Part shown: positions 11,666 to 23,600 of the stretch, piece after piece
How positions within the stretch are numbered: the stretch's first letter is position 1
Layout of the letters: each line of letters opens with the position of its first letter
Program-made: the position numbers and the translations under genes
Notes under the pieces: model-generated
What the model was told of the DNA's origin: nothing
Database searches by the model: none
The model's input: the letters and a program-made list of their open reading frames with translations, nothing else
Origin: Argopecten irradians
Lineage: Eukaryota; Mollusca; Bivalvia; Pectinida; Pectinidae
DNA length: 64,000 nucleotides
Direction: 5' to 3'
Assembly (NCBI RefSeq): GCF_041381155.1
Contig: NC_091137.1
Coordinates: 17,665,765 to 17,729,764, forward strand

Positions 11666-12058
11666 GATGTGACCGATATCCCTGCTGTCGAAAAATATTG
11701 TGTCGAGGTGTTTGCATTATCTGAGCTAGTTTGACGATATTTAATAGCTTAATAGAGTCTTTAACAATAGTATACACTATCTTTGACAAACGATATGTTT
11801 AGAAGATGCATTGCTTTTATGTCCTAATTGCAGCCGATTTTCATCTTGAAGCGGGCGTTTTTTTTTATTGTTTTGTGTGTCCAATATCATTTCCGGTGAC
11901 GTAGGTTGTCCCCATTGGAGTTGTTCAAGTCACATATTCATATTAACAGCAGGACTTTACTACCCCAGTCCCACGTACCTAAATATTATAATATTCCTTG
12001 CTTTTCATCTTATAAATAACCTACACCTGCACTGCATATAATATATCATACCCTATAT

Positions 12059-12098
12059 TCCAGGGGTTACTATCACTAACGTTATATACACCCCTGGA
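12059..12098. repeat. Small CCAGGGGTTAC hairpin
   Basis: Short inverted repeat TCCAGGGGTTAC ... ACACCCCTGGA with a ~20-base loop. Related hairpins lie at 12262-12312 and 35564-35624, with a degraded one near 1226-1272. Confidence 0.55.
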
Positions 12099-12261
12099 CT
12101 ACCTAATAGTAAAACTGGGGGCAGTTCAGGAGAAATAATTACAAATCCTCGAGAGCGACGCCCAATTTTAAAGCCACACCATAATAAATACAATATTCTT
12201 TTTATGCATATCAAAAGACTGAATTACATGTGTCTTCTAGTGCATCCAGTTTTACTATATG

Positions 12262-12312
12262 ATATAGTCCAGGGGGTGGTGGATCACGTCAGTGATTGTA
12301 ACCCCTGGCGTA
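12262..12312. repeat. Small CCAGGGG hairpin
   Basis: GTCCAGGGGGTGG pairs with GTAACCCCTGGC across a ~25-base loop; same small family as the hairpin at 12059. Confidence 0.5.
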
Positions 12313-13037
12313 TCAATGATGATAATATTATACATGTATCTGTACATTGTAACTAAGCACGCACCTGTCCAGGGGCGTGGGGCGTTGGAAAGGAGACGGG
12401 GCAAACATGTCTTTTTGCTGCCCCTCCCCCCCCCCCCTTCTCGGTTTTCGCCGACTGAAATGTTCTAAAAATGCTTATTTGAAAGAAAAAATGGTCACCC
12501 TGCATACTTTTCGTACTTTATTTTAGAAAATTTTCCGCCGCGCGGCGCATTTCCTAAAACGTTCAAGCACGTAATATTCACATTCAATACAAATGAACTA
12601 GACTAAAAATGTCCATTGAGGGATTATACTATTTCAAAAAATGCTTCTTAAAAATCATTTGTTTATATGTCTTAGCAAGACAATTAATTCATTATTATTT
12701 TGAGTTACACAATACCCTGGTATAGCATGTGCCGATGGTGTGAAGTTTTATGAAATGTGAATAAATGTTAAGGATGCCAGGACGCACCTACAGGAGGATA
12801 TTAATTCAACTCCCAACCATGTATGCTTTATGTACATTTTTCATATATCATTAAATTTAATCTTTGTACACATCTATTGACAGTGGGGTGGCTAAAAGGA
12901 AATTAACGAATACGCAAATTGGCAAATTAGCGCGTGAGCGTCGAAGGCGCGAGATTTTGGTGTTTTAGGGGTCTGAGGGTGACCACCGGGAAAAAATATT
13001 GTAATTTAGAATGGCCGAGATGAGTTTTACACGGTGG

Positions 13038-13275
13038 CTGATTTGTGCCATTTCGTCTTTTCGTCTTTTCGTCTTTTCGCCCCGAAAAGACGAGAATTAA
13101 GAAACCTTAAATTTCGTCTTTTCGTCTTTTCGCCCCGAAAAGACGAAAAACAAATCTTAATTTTCGTCTTTTCGTCTTTTCGTCTTTTCGCCCCGAAAAG
13201 AAGAAAATTAACAAACCTTAAATTTCGTCTTTCAAAAACAAACCTTAATTTTCGTCTTTTCGTCTTCCGGTCCTG
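13038..13275. repeat. CGTCTTTTCG palindrome array, left
   Basis: Repeated CGTCTTTTCG decamers arranged as hairpins CGTCTTTTCG-CCC-CGAAAAGACG, separated by AATTAAGAAACCTTAAATTT-type spacers. Open frames here read as an FRLFVFSP-like repeat and are not genes. Confidence 0.9.
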
Positions 13276-13731
13276 TGTGGAAGTCATTTTGAAATCTTTT
13301 TACCTTAATATTGACTTAATTGTTCAATATGGAAGCATCAAAGTAGTTTATGATAACAATCGATTTATTAAATTGATAGTATTACAAGTATCTTCATCAA
13401 TCACTAAGATTAGAAGTTTTAAAACATAAGTCTACATTGTATGTTTACAGCAGTTACGTAGATTTCTCACACGTGGCATATGCCACGTGCCACAAACAGA
13501 TTCATCATTCCGCAAACCTTTTAGCGTGATTGATACATTTTCTAAAATTCATTAATATCTTATTTTTTGTGTTCTAATCGCCCTATTTAGCAATTACGCT
13601 TATCAAAACATTGCCGTGTATGTTAGGACATTATGAACTTAAGATGCTAAACATAGTACTTACAGGAGTTGCCTCCCCTACACAACTTGAAAAAAAAGTT
13701 GTCGGCGGTTAATATTTGAAAGCGTTTGAAC

Positions 13732-13988
13732 CACAGGGACCTGGCACGACCTTTTTAAACTATAACAGTATATACATATATATATATTATGGCTGAACTT
13801 TGGCTGAAAACTGCATCAAAAGGAAGCCTGTCTTGGCTTGTAAAGATGCCTCTTGAATGTCATGGCTCGTAGTAGATTATGGTTGTCCCTTAGTGGATAA
13901 CTTCTCTACTTATAGATACTTCTTCCGGGTGTGACGTATATTTACATTAGCATCCTAATTTGTTAACCTAATATTGATAGTTCTTCTC

Positions 13989-14022
<34 letters not shown>

Positions 14023-14747
14023 GTATCAAGGGTATGAACTCGGCGGTCGAGAAAAACGAACCTATTTTTTTAAAACCGTGATTATTTTAATAAATGGGTT
14101 CTACACAACATAGACGGATATCTCACCTTAGAGAGAAATAATTTATCTTTCCATTGAGTGCTTGAGGAACAAAATTGGCCAAGTATTGACGAAGTTATGG
14201 CTTGATGAATCGGGAAATTTACGAAAAATATGCTAGGTAGACATTTCCCTGTCCGGTCGAAATGTCGTCTCGGCTCTAATGGGCACCTCAAAAACCAAGC
14301 CAAAATCACAAAATCAACGCTTGTGGTGGTAAACAGTATCCATAACTGTGTTCATCCACAATCTCCTTTAGAGGTGTCATGACCCGTACTTTGTAGAAAC
14401 TCCATTTAAACATCGTGTAGCTCACTTGCTTTAACCGTGACCGCCATGTTAATTTGTTTTTCGGAACGCTTCTCGAGTTTACCGACAAGCACAACATAAC
14501 ATAATTTGCATAATGTAGTCACTTTATGTAAAGTCGAGAAGCGTTCCGAGAGAAAAATGAACATGGCGGTGACGGTTAAAGTAAGTGAGCTACACGATGT
14601 TTAAATGGAGTTTCTACAAAGTACGGGTCATGACATTTACAAAGGACATTGTGGATGAACACAGTTATGGATACTGTTTACCACCACAAGCGTAAACATA
14701 TATATATGTATACTATTGGTTAAAAATTTTCGTGCCAGGTCCCTGTG
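13732..14747. mobile_element. hAT-1 foldback element, second copy
   Basis: Ends CACAGGGACCTGGCACG and CGTGCCAGGTCCCTGTG, flanked by the perfect 8-bp duplication GTTTGAAC (13724-13731, 14748-14755). Compared with 10587-11665 it carries about 225 bp of extra sequence in the left arm (about 13795-14019, ending in a long T run) and lacks about 360 bp of the right arm. It is nested in the 12370-16207 element. Confidence 0.9.
13990..14019. repeat. Poly-T tract in hAT-1 copy 2
   Basis: A run of about 29 T ends the sequence that is extra in this copy of hAT-1. Confidence 0.8.
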
Positions 14748-15009
14748 GTTTGAACCACGGATCAACTTGTTAACAAAATATTTTTATAAAAGACAACTTG
14801 TGAAGACTTTGAGTTTAAAGGAAGGACTTGTACCAAGAAATTGCTCAAATACAGTTAATTATAACAGTCAATCAGTAGGTACAATGTACTGTATTTTATT
14901 TGAAAAGACATTTTGACTACATACATGACATGGTCTTCATCATAATTGTACATTAGAAATTATATTATAATCTCCGTCGTATATGAAAGATGACAAAGTA
15001 TATCTGTAA

Positions 15010-15432
15010 TTTGTAATTTTTCGGAGCGAAAAGGCGAAAAGACGAAAAGACGAAATTTAAGGTTTGTTAATTTTCGTCTTTTCGCCCCGAAAAGACGAAA
15101 ATTAAGGTTTGTTAATTTTCGTCTTTTCGGGGCGAAAAGACGAAAAGACGAAATTAAAGATTTGTTAATTTTCGTCTTTTCGCCCCGAAAAGACGAAACC
15201 ACGAAATTTAAGGTTTGTTAATTTTCGTCTTTTCGTGGCGAAAAGACGAAAAGACGAGATTTTTGAAGGCGAAAAGACGAAAATTAAAGACGCTAATTAG
15301 CGTGCTATACTTTCGTCTTTTCGCTGCGAAAAGACGATACTTTCGTCTTTTCGCTGCGAAAAGACGAAATTTAAATTTGTTAATTTTCGTCTTTTCGGGG
15401 CGAAAAGACGAAAAGACGAAATGGCATAAATC
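15010..15432. repeat. CGTCTTTTCG palindrome array, right
   Basis: About eight hairpins built from CGTCTTTTCG and its complement, with GGTTTGTTAATTT spacers. It mirrors the shorter array at 13038-13275 on the other side of the same foldback. Predicted frames here are repeat by-products. Confidence 0.9.
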
Positions 15433-15459
15433 AGCCACCGTAGTTTTACAATGTATTTT

Positions 15460-15700
15460 GATGATTTTGCGAGCGCCCGAAAGCGCGAGATTTTGGTGTT
15501 TGGGGGGTCCAGGGCCTCCCCCGGGAAAAATATTACGATTCAGAATAGCTTAATGAGTTTTAATGAATTTGCGAACGCTTGAAAGCGCGAGATTTTGGTG
15601 TTTGGGGGGGTCCGGAGGTCTCCCACGGTAACAAAAGAATTACAATTTAGAATGGCTGAGATGAGTTTTACGATGTATTTTAATGATTATAAAGCGTCCT
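15460..15700. repeat. ~115-bp tandem subterminal repeat
   Basis: The motif GCGCGAGATTTTGGTGTTT occurs twice (about 15483 and 15582), followed by G-run and CCCGGGAAA blocks and TGAGTTTTA. A divergent single copy lies at 12945-13030 on the other arm and another at 430-641. Confidence 0.7.
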
Positions 15701-16479
15701 TAACATGGTAATTTTTCAATTTAAATCAAGCTACCTGCATTTAGAAATGATATTTAGTGTGTCGTCATAACATTATGCAACCCTACTCGATCTGAATATA
15801 CCGGCTTCACACCATCGGCACATTGTTGTGAAACATAGAAAAAAGAATTAATTCTCTCGCTAAGACATATAAACAAATTGATCTATTAAGAGACGTTTTT
15901 TAAATAGTACATAGACTCCCTTGATGGACATTTTTTAGTCTAGTTTGTGTGTATTGAATTTTTACTATTTAAGGTTTGACATTATGTACTTGAACGTTTT
16001 AGGAAAATTTTCTAGAATGAAGTACGAAAAATGTGCAAGCCCATTTTTCTTTCAAATATGGATTTTTAGAAAATTTCAGTTGGCGAAAATGGGGGGGGGG
16101 GCAAAAAGACATGTTTGCCCCTCCCCACGTCCTGGGGAACGTCCTGGGGGGGGGGGACGGGGAATTCCCCTCTCCCCCCCCCCCCCCCCCCGCTTTCTAC
16201 GCCCCTGTATACCACAGGCCAAGGGAGTATTGAGTCTCACTTATAAATCATTGCACAGGCACGTCTATTTATTTATGGAGTGATACCTTACGATAAAGTG
16301 GTGAGAGTTGTTTCCCTTGGAGCTGTTTATAAAATATCGATTACGACAGGATAAACCCATCAACATTCAAACAAATTATTGCAACTTATAAATAAATCAA
16401 ACGTCATGCGACGGCGAATTGAATATTTGTAAGGTTAGTCGATATTTTGCCGAAGAAAATGATATTTAGCTACCCGGAA

Positions 16480-16779
16480 GTCACGGGAATGTTAATATCA
16501 CGTTACAGCGCCACCTAGTAGTCAACCCAACAATTTCTGCTGTCAGAAACGAAAATAGTAAAAACCCAGAACTATAACCGGGGTGAGAACGTTATCGGTA
16601 AGTATCCGGGAATTACCACTGACATTTTTGACATATTTTACTTAGTTAGTTCAGTTGATCTATGGAAATATCCCGTGTCTGTCCCCTTAAACCATAACAG
16701 GTGCCCGCTGGAATCAAGTTGACAGTTGCTAGCTAATCACATATGATATCTCTAGAGAGAAATACAGATAGGTTCTAAA
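16480..16779 (+). promoter_or_regulatory. ATF2: Candidate ATF2 5' untranslated exon and promoter area
   Basis: The first sequence clear of the transposon block. Two strong 5' splice sites are visible: ATCG|GTAAGTAT (intron from 16598) and TAAA|GTAAGTAA (intron from 16780). Either could end a non-coding first exon that splices to the acceptor TTTCAG at 20502-20507. No TATA box was identified with confidence. Confidence 0.35.
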
Positions 16780-19700
16780 GTAAGTAATTCTGCTATTTGT
16801 ATAGAGTCTTCTATGGACGTTGTTCGTCGATTGTTATTGTTGTTATAAATGCTAAAGGTATTTTACCATGTTAGTAAGATATATCTTGTATTTTGACTGT
16901 ATAAAAACAAATTTATGAATTTATAATCTGATAATTGAGATGTATAATTTTAAGCATAAATCAGCACTTGCATTGGTCAACAAACACCGACTGAAAACAG
17001 AATATTATCAATGCTTTTCCTTACTTTATCGCTTAAGTTGAAAATGTACATCTCATGATCAAATACATGCACGTTGAATTTGCACAAACTTGTACGTGTG
17101 TACAATTTGTACACAAATATGTCACTTAATATCATCTCCATGACCTAACAGAATATTTCTAGTTGTGAATTCATTAAGCTAATCATATAAGCCTACATTG
17201 ATTGTTGATAGCATGTCAAGGATTCTTATCATTGTTGATTAACTGTGATAACATTTTGACTGTTATATGTTTTATATGAAAGGCTTCATTATGTATTAAT
17301 ATATGCATTGTAGTATATAGAAACAGAAAAAAAATCTTAGTGTTTAAACCAGGAACCTCAGCTCCAAACACTTGTAATATTAAACCTGGTGTATACAATC
17401 TATAAATATTGATGTTGACTTGAATTTCTTGGTCGCTGGTATATTAGATGTGCATGTTCCTGTTGACTGTTCCCTTGATCCTTTCACTCATGGTTTTGGT
17501 ATACATTTTATATCCCCTTTTCAACTACATGTACATTGTTTTCTGGCTTCAAACAAGGCTTGATTACAGCGAAGTTAATTAGAGGCTTCTGGTTAGTATA
17601 AGGATCATTCTGGTCCAGAAAGGCTTTCTATTAAAAAAAAACATTTAAGTTGCCATACATATAGCCAACCAAGCAGTTATAATCTTTGAATTGCTTCTCA
17701 TATTTTCCCAGTAAAGTTTTAAGATCTAAGCCAGTATCTATTCAAATCTGTACATTCAAACAATTGCATGATTAGAGGTTCATCTTTTTAATCCCAGAGC
17801 TGGCCATGCAGAATTTAAATGATTAATTAAACTCCAAAAGAGATTGAAGTTTAGTCAGTTGCAATGTAGATACCAGTTGTTGCCCTTGAAATTGTGAGCT
17901 CTTTTGAGAAGAGAGGTAATGTGCCAGCATTTGAATGCAGACCAAACTATATTCAGTACTTGTGTCATTGTGATCAATATGTTCAAGTTGTTGTTTTTAT
18001 GTTATGAGGAAGAAAAATGATAATTGATAAAATATCTGATTAATTGTTATTTTTCATGATGATACAGACAAAGTAGTCAATGAAAATTTTGATCAGATAA
18101 AGTCAAGATTTATTAATTGTCTTTCAGATGAATTATACCTTAAAATTTTGTGATCAGTTTTCCATTAGAATGCATAGGACCCTTTTATATTCCAGTCTTT
18201 TGCACATTTACATGTGCACAGAACTTAAGATATTATAATTGGTATTTTCAGGTAGGTAAATTACCGTGTAATTATACTTTATACTCCAACTATCTTAGCC
18301 TTCAATCAAGTTCACTGTATAAAAATAGTCTGAACTACATTTCATTTGCTATTCTGATTTCCTGGTATAGTGTTTTAGGTACATTACAGCTTCTCTACTC
18401 AAATAATGTCAAGTAGAAAACACATCATTTTCTCAAAAAAAAGATCATATGATATAAATTTTGATATATGTTTTGAGTTAGATAAGGTAATTTACCTACC
18501 TGAAAAAGTATATGACCCAATTAGGTCGTACACTGAGGGTTATATTTTGATATCACTTTCAAGAATTGATAAATTTTAGATATCAACTGGAAAACAGGCT
18601 GATAAGTTTTATACAATTGTACTAGAATTCCTACATGCATTGGTTGACTTCAGCTGAAAATATTGACAGTAGAATTCCTGTAGGCAAGATAGATTTCAGC
18701 TGAAAATTTCCTATAGGCATTGATTGATTTTCCCCAGGTTCCAAAACCACCCACTTCAATAGAACTTGCATATGGTACGTATAATATCCATAGAATGGAC
18801 TGATTTCTTTTATAAATAGAGTGAACCCAAATTGCTGTTTGTTATGTAGAAGAGCAGACATTTTCTCCAGTCTCCTAGGCCAAAGCCAAGAAAATTTTGT
18901 TTATTAATTTACAGGGTACTCACTGGTACATGGAATAATGCTGGGTTTGTAGGTTAATTGTAAAAGAGTTTGGAGGATAAAAGATTCAAGATACACCCCA
19001 CTACCTACTGCATGCATATCCTCTTTTCATTGATTTTCATATATTTGATATACACATGTATAGGGTAGATGTGATCAACAATCAGCCAATTGCTATTACA
19101 AAGTCTTGTAGTAACAAGAGTCGAACTGAATCAGCAGAACACATGTTTAAAATAAAATCAATAACGCCCTGATACTTGATTGCAGACGGAACTGTTTATA
19201 ATATTTTAATTCGCTGTGTAAACACACAGTCCTGTATTTTTAATTTGCACTAGAATTAAACAGTCAGATACCTTGTTAACATATATAGACAAGCTTGTCT
19301 CTGTTGTATCCTTTGATTCATAGATATCTAGATGGTCATGTACATCTTGCATAGTCTGCTATGTATATTCCTGGTCATTTATACTTATTTATATACAGCT
19401 GGCCCTGGTATCTACAATTGATACATGTATAATTTAGTGTATCAATGACCTTCACCTTTAGGTGAATCCTGTGAGAGATTCATCAGTATGATAACTATAA
19501 TCTATATACAAATGATGCATGTACTTCTTCCCACTGCCAAGCAACATCTGTGGTCGGTAGCCTGGACTGGATATGTTATGATCAATATATAAACAGTTGT
19601 AGTGTAATTAGGAGGGGAAGCTTGTCAGAAGTGGATGTAGAATAGATATTATATATTTTACCTGTATATAACACACATTGCAGTCATTATACAATCTAAA

Positions 19701-19908
19701 TACATGCTTAAGTCAATGATAAATGTAAGTCAGCAGTTTAGATTAGTTTTGCAAAATAAGTTAATAACTTATGATAGCATCACTAATATTGTTACTTGGC
19801 TCTTGTTAGTAAACATTTTTGATATATTTTGAGATTCTTATGATTTGCTTGCAACTTTACTGATTTAACAGTTTGTGATTTTACTGATATTTTATGATAG
19901 CTATACAA
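16780..19908 (+). other. Probable ATF2 intron 1, no coding exon seen
   Basis: AT-rich intronic sequence. It holds an inverted pair TTTTCAGGTAGGTAAATTAC (about 18247) and its complement (about 18486), perhaps a small MITE, and a short partial duplication around ATTTCAGCTGAAAAT at 18620-18730. The small frames in this stretch have no recognisable domain. Confidence 0.45.
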
Positions 19909-19912
19909 TTAA

Positions 19913-20250
19913 AGTGAATAGTCGGGCAAAGAAAACCAGTCTAAATGCGTTCATTGGCCTTCCAAAAGTTCTCACATATTAATACGACGGCCAAGTTCTG
20001 CTTACGTTTCCCAGTTCTGACAATTAAAGTAAAGGAAAGTTGAAAGCATTGAAAGCGAGGCTGCGTGTAAATGTAACCACAGACATAGTCAGCCGGGAGG
20101 ACGTTTTAGGATTCCTATACTTTAAATTAATTTCTTCGTACGCAGACAGATTTTGGCGAGAGATTTTATTTTTCTATTTCATAAGAAATTATACTGGATA
20201 CATTCACACCATTTTTACCGACTTTAGCCATCCTTGCCCGACTGTTCACT
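19913..20250. mobile_element. TTAA-type MITE, family M2
   Basis: TTAA at 19909-19912 and 20251-20254 flanks inverted ends AGTGAATAGTCGGGCAA and TTGCCCGACTGTTCACT. No transposase. It lies in the probable first intron of ATF2, about 250 bp upstream of the first coding exon. Confidence 0.85.
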
Positions 20251-20507
20251 TTAAGAGTTTCAACATTATCAATCACAATTTGTTGCACTAAAGTGTAATT
20301 TATATATATTTCATGTTTTACTTTTCATTAGGAATAGAAGACTAGTTTTTTAGCTTCATGATTATGTGTGAACATTACTGAATTATCCCTTTATTTTTCC
20401 TATTTGTTCGTGATTTTCTGTTTTGTTTATGATTTATTGATTAAATGCTTGTGATTTGCTGATTTTGTTTCTGATTTGTTATTGGTTTGTTTACTGATTT
20501 GTTTCAG

Positions 20508-20602
20508 TGGTTCCCGTGACCGTGCTTCAGTGTGAGGCCACTGGACACCAGGACATGGATGATGACAAACCGTTTGTATGCTCACAGAATGGTTGTGGAC
20601 AG
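20508..20602 (+). CDS. ATF2: ATF2 coding exon 1 (zinc finger, first half)
   Basis: Acceptor TTTCAG ends at 20507; donor CAG|GTATGT follows 20602. Translation is placed at ATG 20555. It encodes both finger cysteines (C9, C14) and ends in phase 0. Confidence 0.88.
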
Positions 20603-23600
20603 GTATGTATACCATTTTGAAGGTTATCAATAAGTCATGAGTTTTGCACATGTATCCAAAAAATGTCAAAATCCCAATTTCCAGGTCTTGATTTCTTATA
20701 CAAACTTGTAAGTAACAAACAGACTTAAATAAGAAATTATTAACGTAAAGGAGGAAATAACTTGTATTTTAACTTAAGGTGGTGCTTAGTTTTGAGACCT
20801 ATACCGAATCTGTATACAGATAAACCATTTGATTTCACACCGTTTTTCCTTTGTAAAAGATGATATTAGAATAATATTTTGATTGCCACTGGCATCGCTG
20901 ATCAAGCATAAACTATACTCATCTTTAGAACAATAATCGCTGTTTAATCATGTTTATATATCTAATTAATACAAAAAATGATATAACGGTAAAATAATTT
21001 TTGTTGCTTTTGGTGAATGTGCAATCAGTACTTCATTCCATATAGTACATAGTGCCAAGAAATTGTTTTCAGTATGCAATTAATTATTTTTAAAGGTTTT
21101 ATCTTGAAGTAAAATTTGAAGCTCAAACTTTTTAAAAGTAGTAATGGTGTTAAGTAACTGAAGAAAAATACTAAATCATCTGCTCCTATTTTTGATAGAG
21201 AAAAAATACCATTTGTTAGCAGTGGAGCATCTTTAAGAATGTAGCCCTATATATACTAATACACGATAAGTTATATTTAGATCACAATTATAAATAGATC
21301 TTTTAATTGATAGCTAATAGTTGTAGTATGTACCTATATTTACATATATGTTACTTTATTTGTATCATAAGAATAATACAATTCACTGTAATAATAGAAA
21401 AAAATAAAATACAATTAATTCTATATAAACTGTCATATTTATTGAAATTGAATATTGTGAATCTGTGACAGTTTTCAGAAAATGTGAAATATTATGTCAT
21501 TAATAACCAAATACTAATAATCATTTTGTGTCAGTTTAATACATCTTTAGAGAAATTCAGAGGCTGGGCTAGAGCATTTTATGTCTCTGTTTAGATAAAA
21601 TACCTGACTTTAATTAAGTACTGATATTTATATTTCAGCAATTTACCAATGAAGATCACCTTGCTGTGCATATGAGAAAACACGAGATGTCCTTGGCTTT
21701 AAACTTACAAAGTGGCACTCTGAATACTTTGACTCCAGGACGATCTCCAGGGCGATCACCTTGTGGTATGGGAGCAGCAGGACTCTTCCTAGGTAAGGAC
21801 TTCAATCTCGAGTGGTAACTCAGGACTCTTCCTAGGTAAGGACTTCAATCTCTAGTGGTAACTCAGGACTCTTCCTAGGTAAGGACTTCAATCTCTAGTG
21901 GTAACTCAGGACTCTTCCTAGGTAAGGACTTCAATCTCTAGTGGTAACTCAGGACTCTTCCTAGGTAAGGACTTCAATCTCTAGTGGTAACTCAGGACTC
22001 TTCCTAGTAAGGACTTCAATCTCTAGTGGTAACTCAGGACTCTTCCTAGGTAAGGACTTCAATCTCTAGTGGTAACTCAGGACTCTTCCTAGGTAAAGGA
22101 CTTCAATCTCTAGTGGTAACTCAGGACTCTTCCTAGGTAATGTACTCAATCTCTCACTCTCTAGGTAGGACTTCAATCTCTAGTGGTAACTCAGGACTCT
22201 TCCTAGGTAAGGACTTCAATCTCTAGTGGTAATCAGGACTCTTATAGGTAAGGACTTCAATCTCTAGTGGTAACTCAGGACTCTTCCTAGGTAAGGACTT
22301 CAATCTCTAGTGGTAACTCAGGACTCTTCCTAGGTAAGGACTTCAATCTCTAGTGGTAACTCAGGACTCTTCCTAGGTAAGGACTTCAATCTCTAGTGGT
22401 AACTCAGGACTCTTCCTAGGTAAGGACTTCAATCTCTAGTGGTAACTCAGGACTCTTCCTAGGTAAGGACTTCAATCTCTAGTGGTAACTCAGGACTCTT
22501 CCTAGGTAAGGACTTCAATCTCTAGTGGTAACTCAGGACTCTTCCTAGGTAAGGACTTCAATCTCTAGTGGTAACTCAGGACTCTTCCTAGGTAAGGACT
22601 TCAATCTCTAGTGGTAACTCAGGACTCTTCCTAGGTAAGGACTTCAATCTCTAGTGGTAACTCAGGACTCTTCCTAGGTAAGGACTTCAATCTCTAGTGG
22701 TAACTCAGGACTCTTCCTAGGTAAGGACTTCAATCTCTAGTGGTAACTCAGGACTCTTCCTAGGTAAGGACTTCAATCTCTAGTGGTAACTCAGGACTCT
22801 TCCTAGGTAAGGACTTCAATCTCTAGTGGTAACTCAGGACTCTTCCTAGGTAAGGACTTCAATCTCTAGTGGTAACTCAGGACTCTTCCTAGGTAAGGAC
22901 TTCAATCTCTAGTGGTAACTCAGGACTCTTCCTAGGTAAGGACTTCAATCTCTAGTGGTAACTCAGGACTCTTCCTAGGTAAGGACTTCAATCTCTAGTG
23001 GTAACTCAGGACTCTTCCTAGGTAAGGACTTCAATCTCTAGTGGTAACTCAGGACTCTTCCTAGGTAAGGACTTCAATCTCTAGTGGTAACTCAGGACTC
23101 TTCCTAGGTAAGGACTTCAATCTCTAGTGGTAACTCAGGACTCTTCCTAGGTAAGGACTTCAATCTCCTAGTGGTCAGGACCTTCCTAGGTAAGGACTTC
23201 AATCTCTAGTGGTAACTCAGGACTCTTCCTAGGTAAGGACTTCAATCTCAAGTGGTAACTCAGGACTCTTCCTAGGTAAGGACTTCAATCTCTAGTGGTA
23301 AGTCAGGACTTCAATCTCTAGTGGAAACTCAGGACTCTTCCTAGGTAAGGACTTCAATCTCTAGTGGTAACTCAGGACTCTTCCTAGGTAAGGACTTCAA
23401 TCTCTAGTGGTAACTCAGGACTCTTCCTAGGTAAGGACTTCAATCTCTAGTGGAAACTCAGGACTCTTCCTAGGTAAGGACTTCAATCTCTAGTGGTAAC
23501 TCAGGACTCTTCCTAGGTAAGGACTTCAATCTCTAGTGGTAACTCAGGACTCTTCCTAGGTAAGGACTTCAATCTCTAGTGGTAACTCAGGACTCTTCCT

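Larger units (their letters stand above)
5876..11917. mobile_element. Large long-TIR foldback element with nested insertions
   Basis: The ends are inverted: CAATGGGGACAACCTACG at 5876 and CGTAGGTTGTCCCCATTG ending 11917. GAGTT occurs on both sides (5871-5875, 11918-11922), a likely 5-bp target duplication. The arms match in reverse for about 600 bp (5876-6480 against 10200-11917, the latter interrupted by hAT-1). No transposase frame was found, so it is non-autonomous and its superfamily is not assigned. Other elements nested inside it account for over half its length. Confidence 0.75.
12370..16207. mobile_element. Second large foldback element with palindrome arrays
   Basis: Ends CAGGGGCGT (12370) and ACGCCCCTG (to 16207). 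The outer arms match in reverse, with divergence: 12400-12760 against 15790-16140, including GTGCCGATGGTGTGAAG against CTTCACACCATCGGCAC. Inside both arms lie arrays of CGTCTTTTCG palindromes. The centre carries a complete hAT-1 copy. No target duplication was recognised. The termini resemble hAT ends. No coding frame was found. Confidence 0.7.

Noticed and set aside
13034-15553. Protein-coding frames rich in FRLFVFSP-type repeats
   Set aside because: They are translations of the CGTCTTTTCG palindrome arrays and are mirrored on both strands.
5876-16207. Polinton-type element for the long-TIR foldbacks
   Set aside because: No polymerase, integrase or capsid-like frame, and the ends and target duplications do not fit; most of the length is nested small elements.
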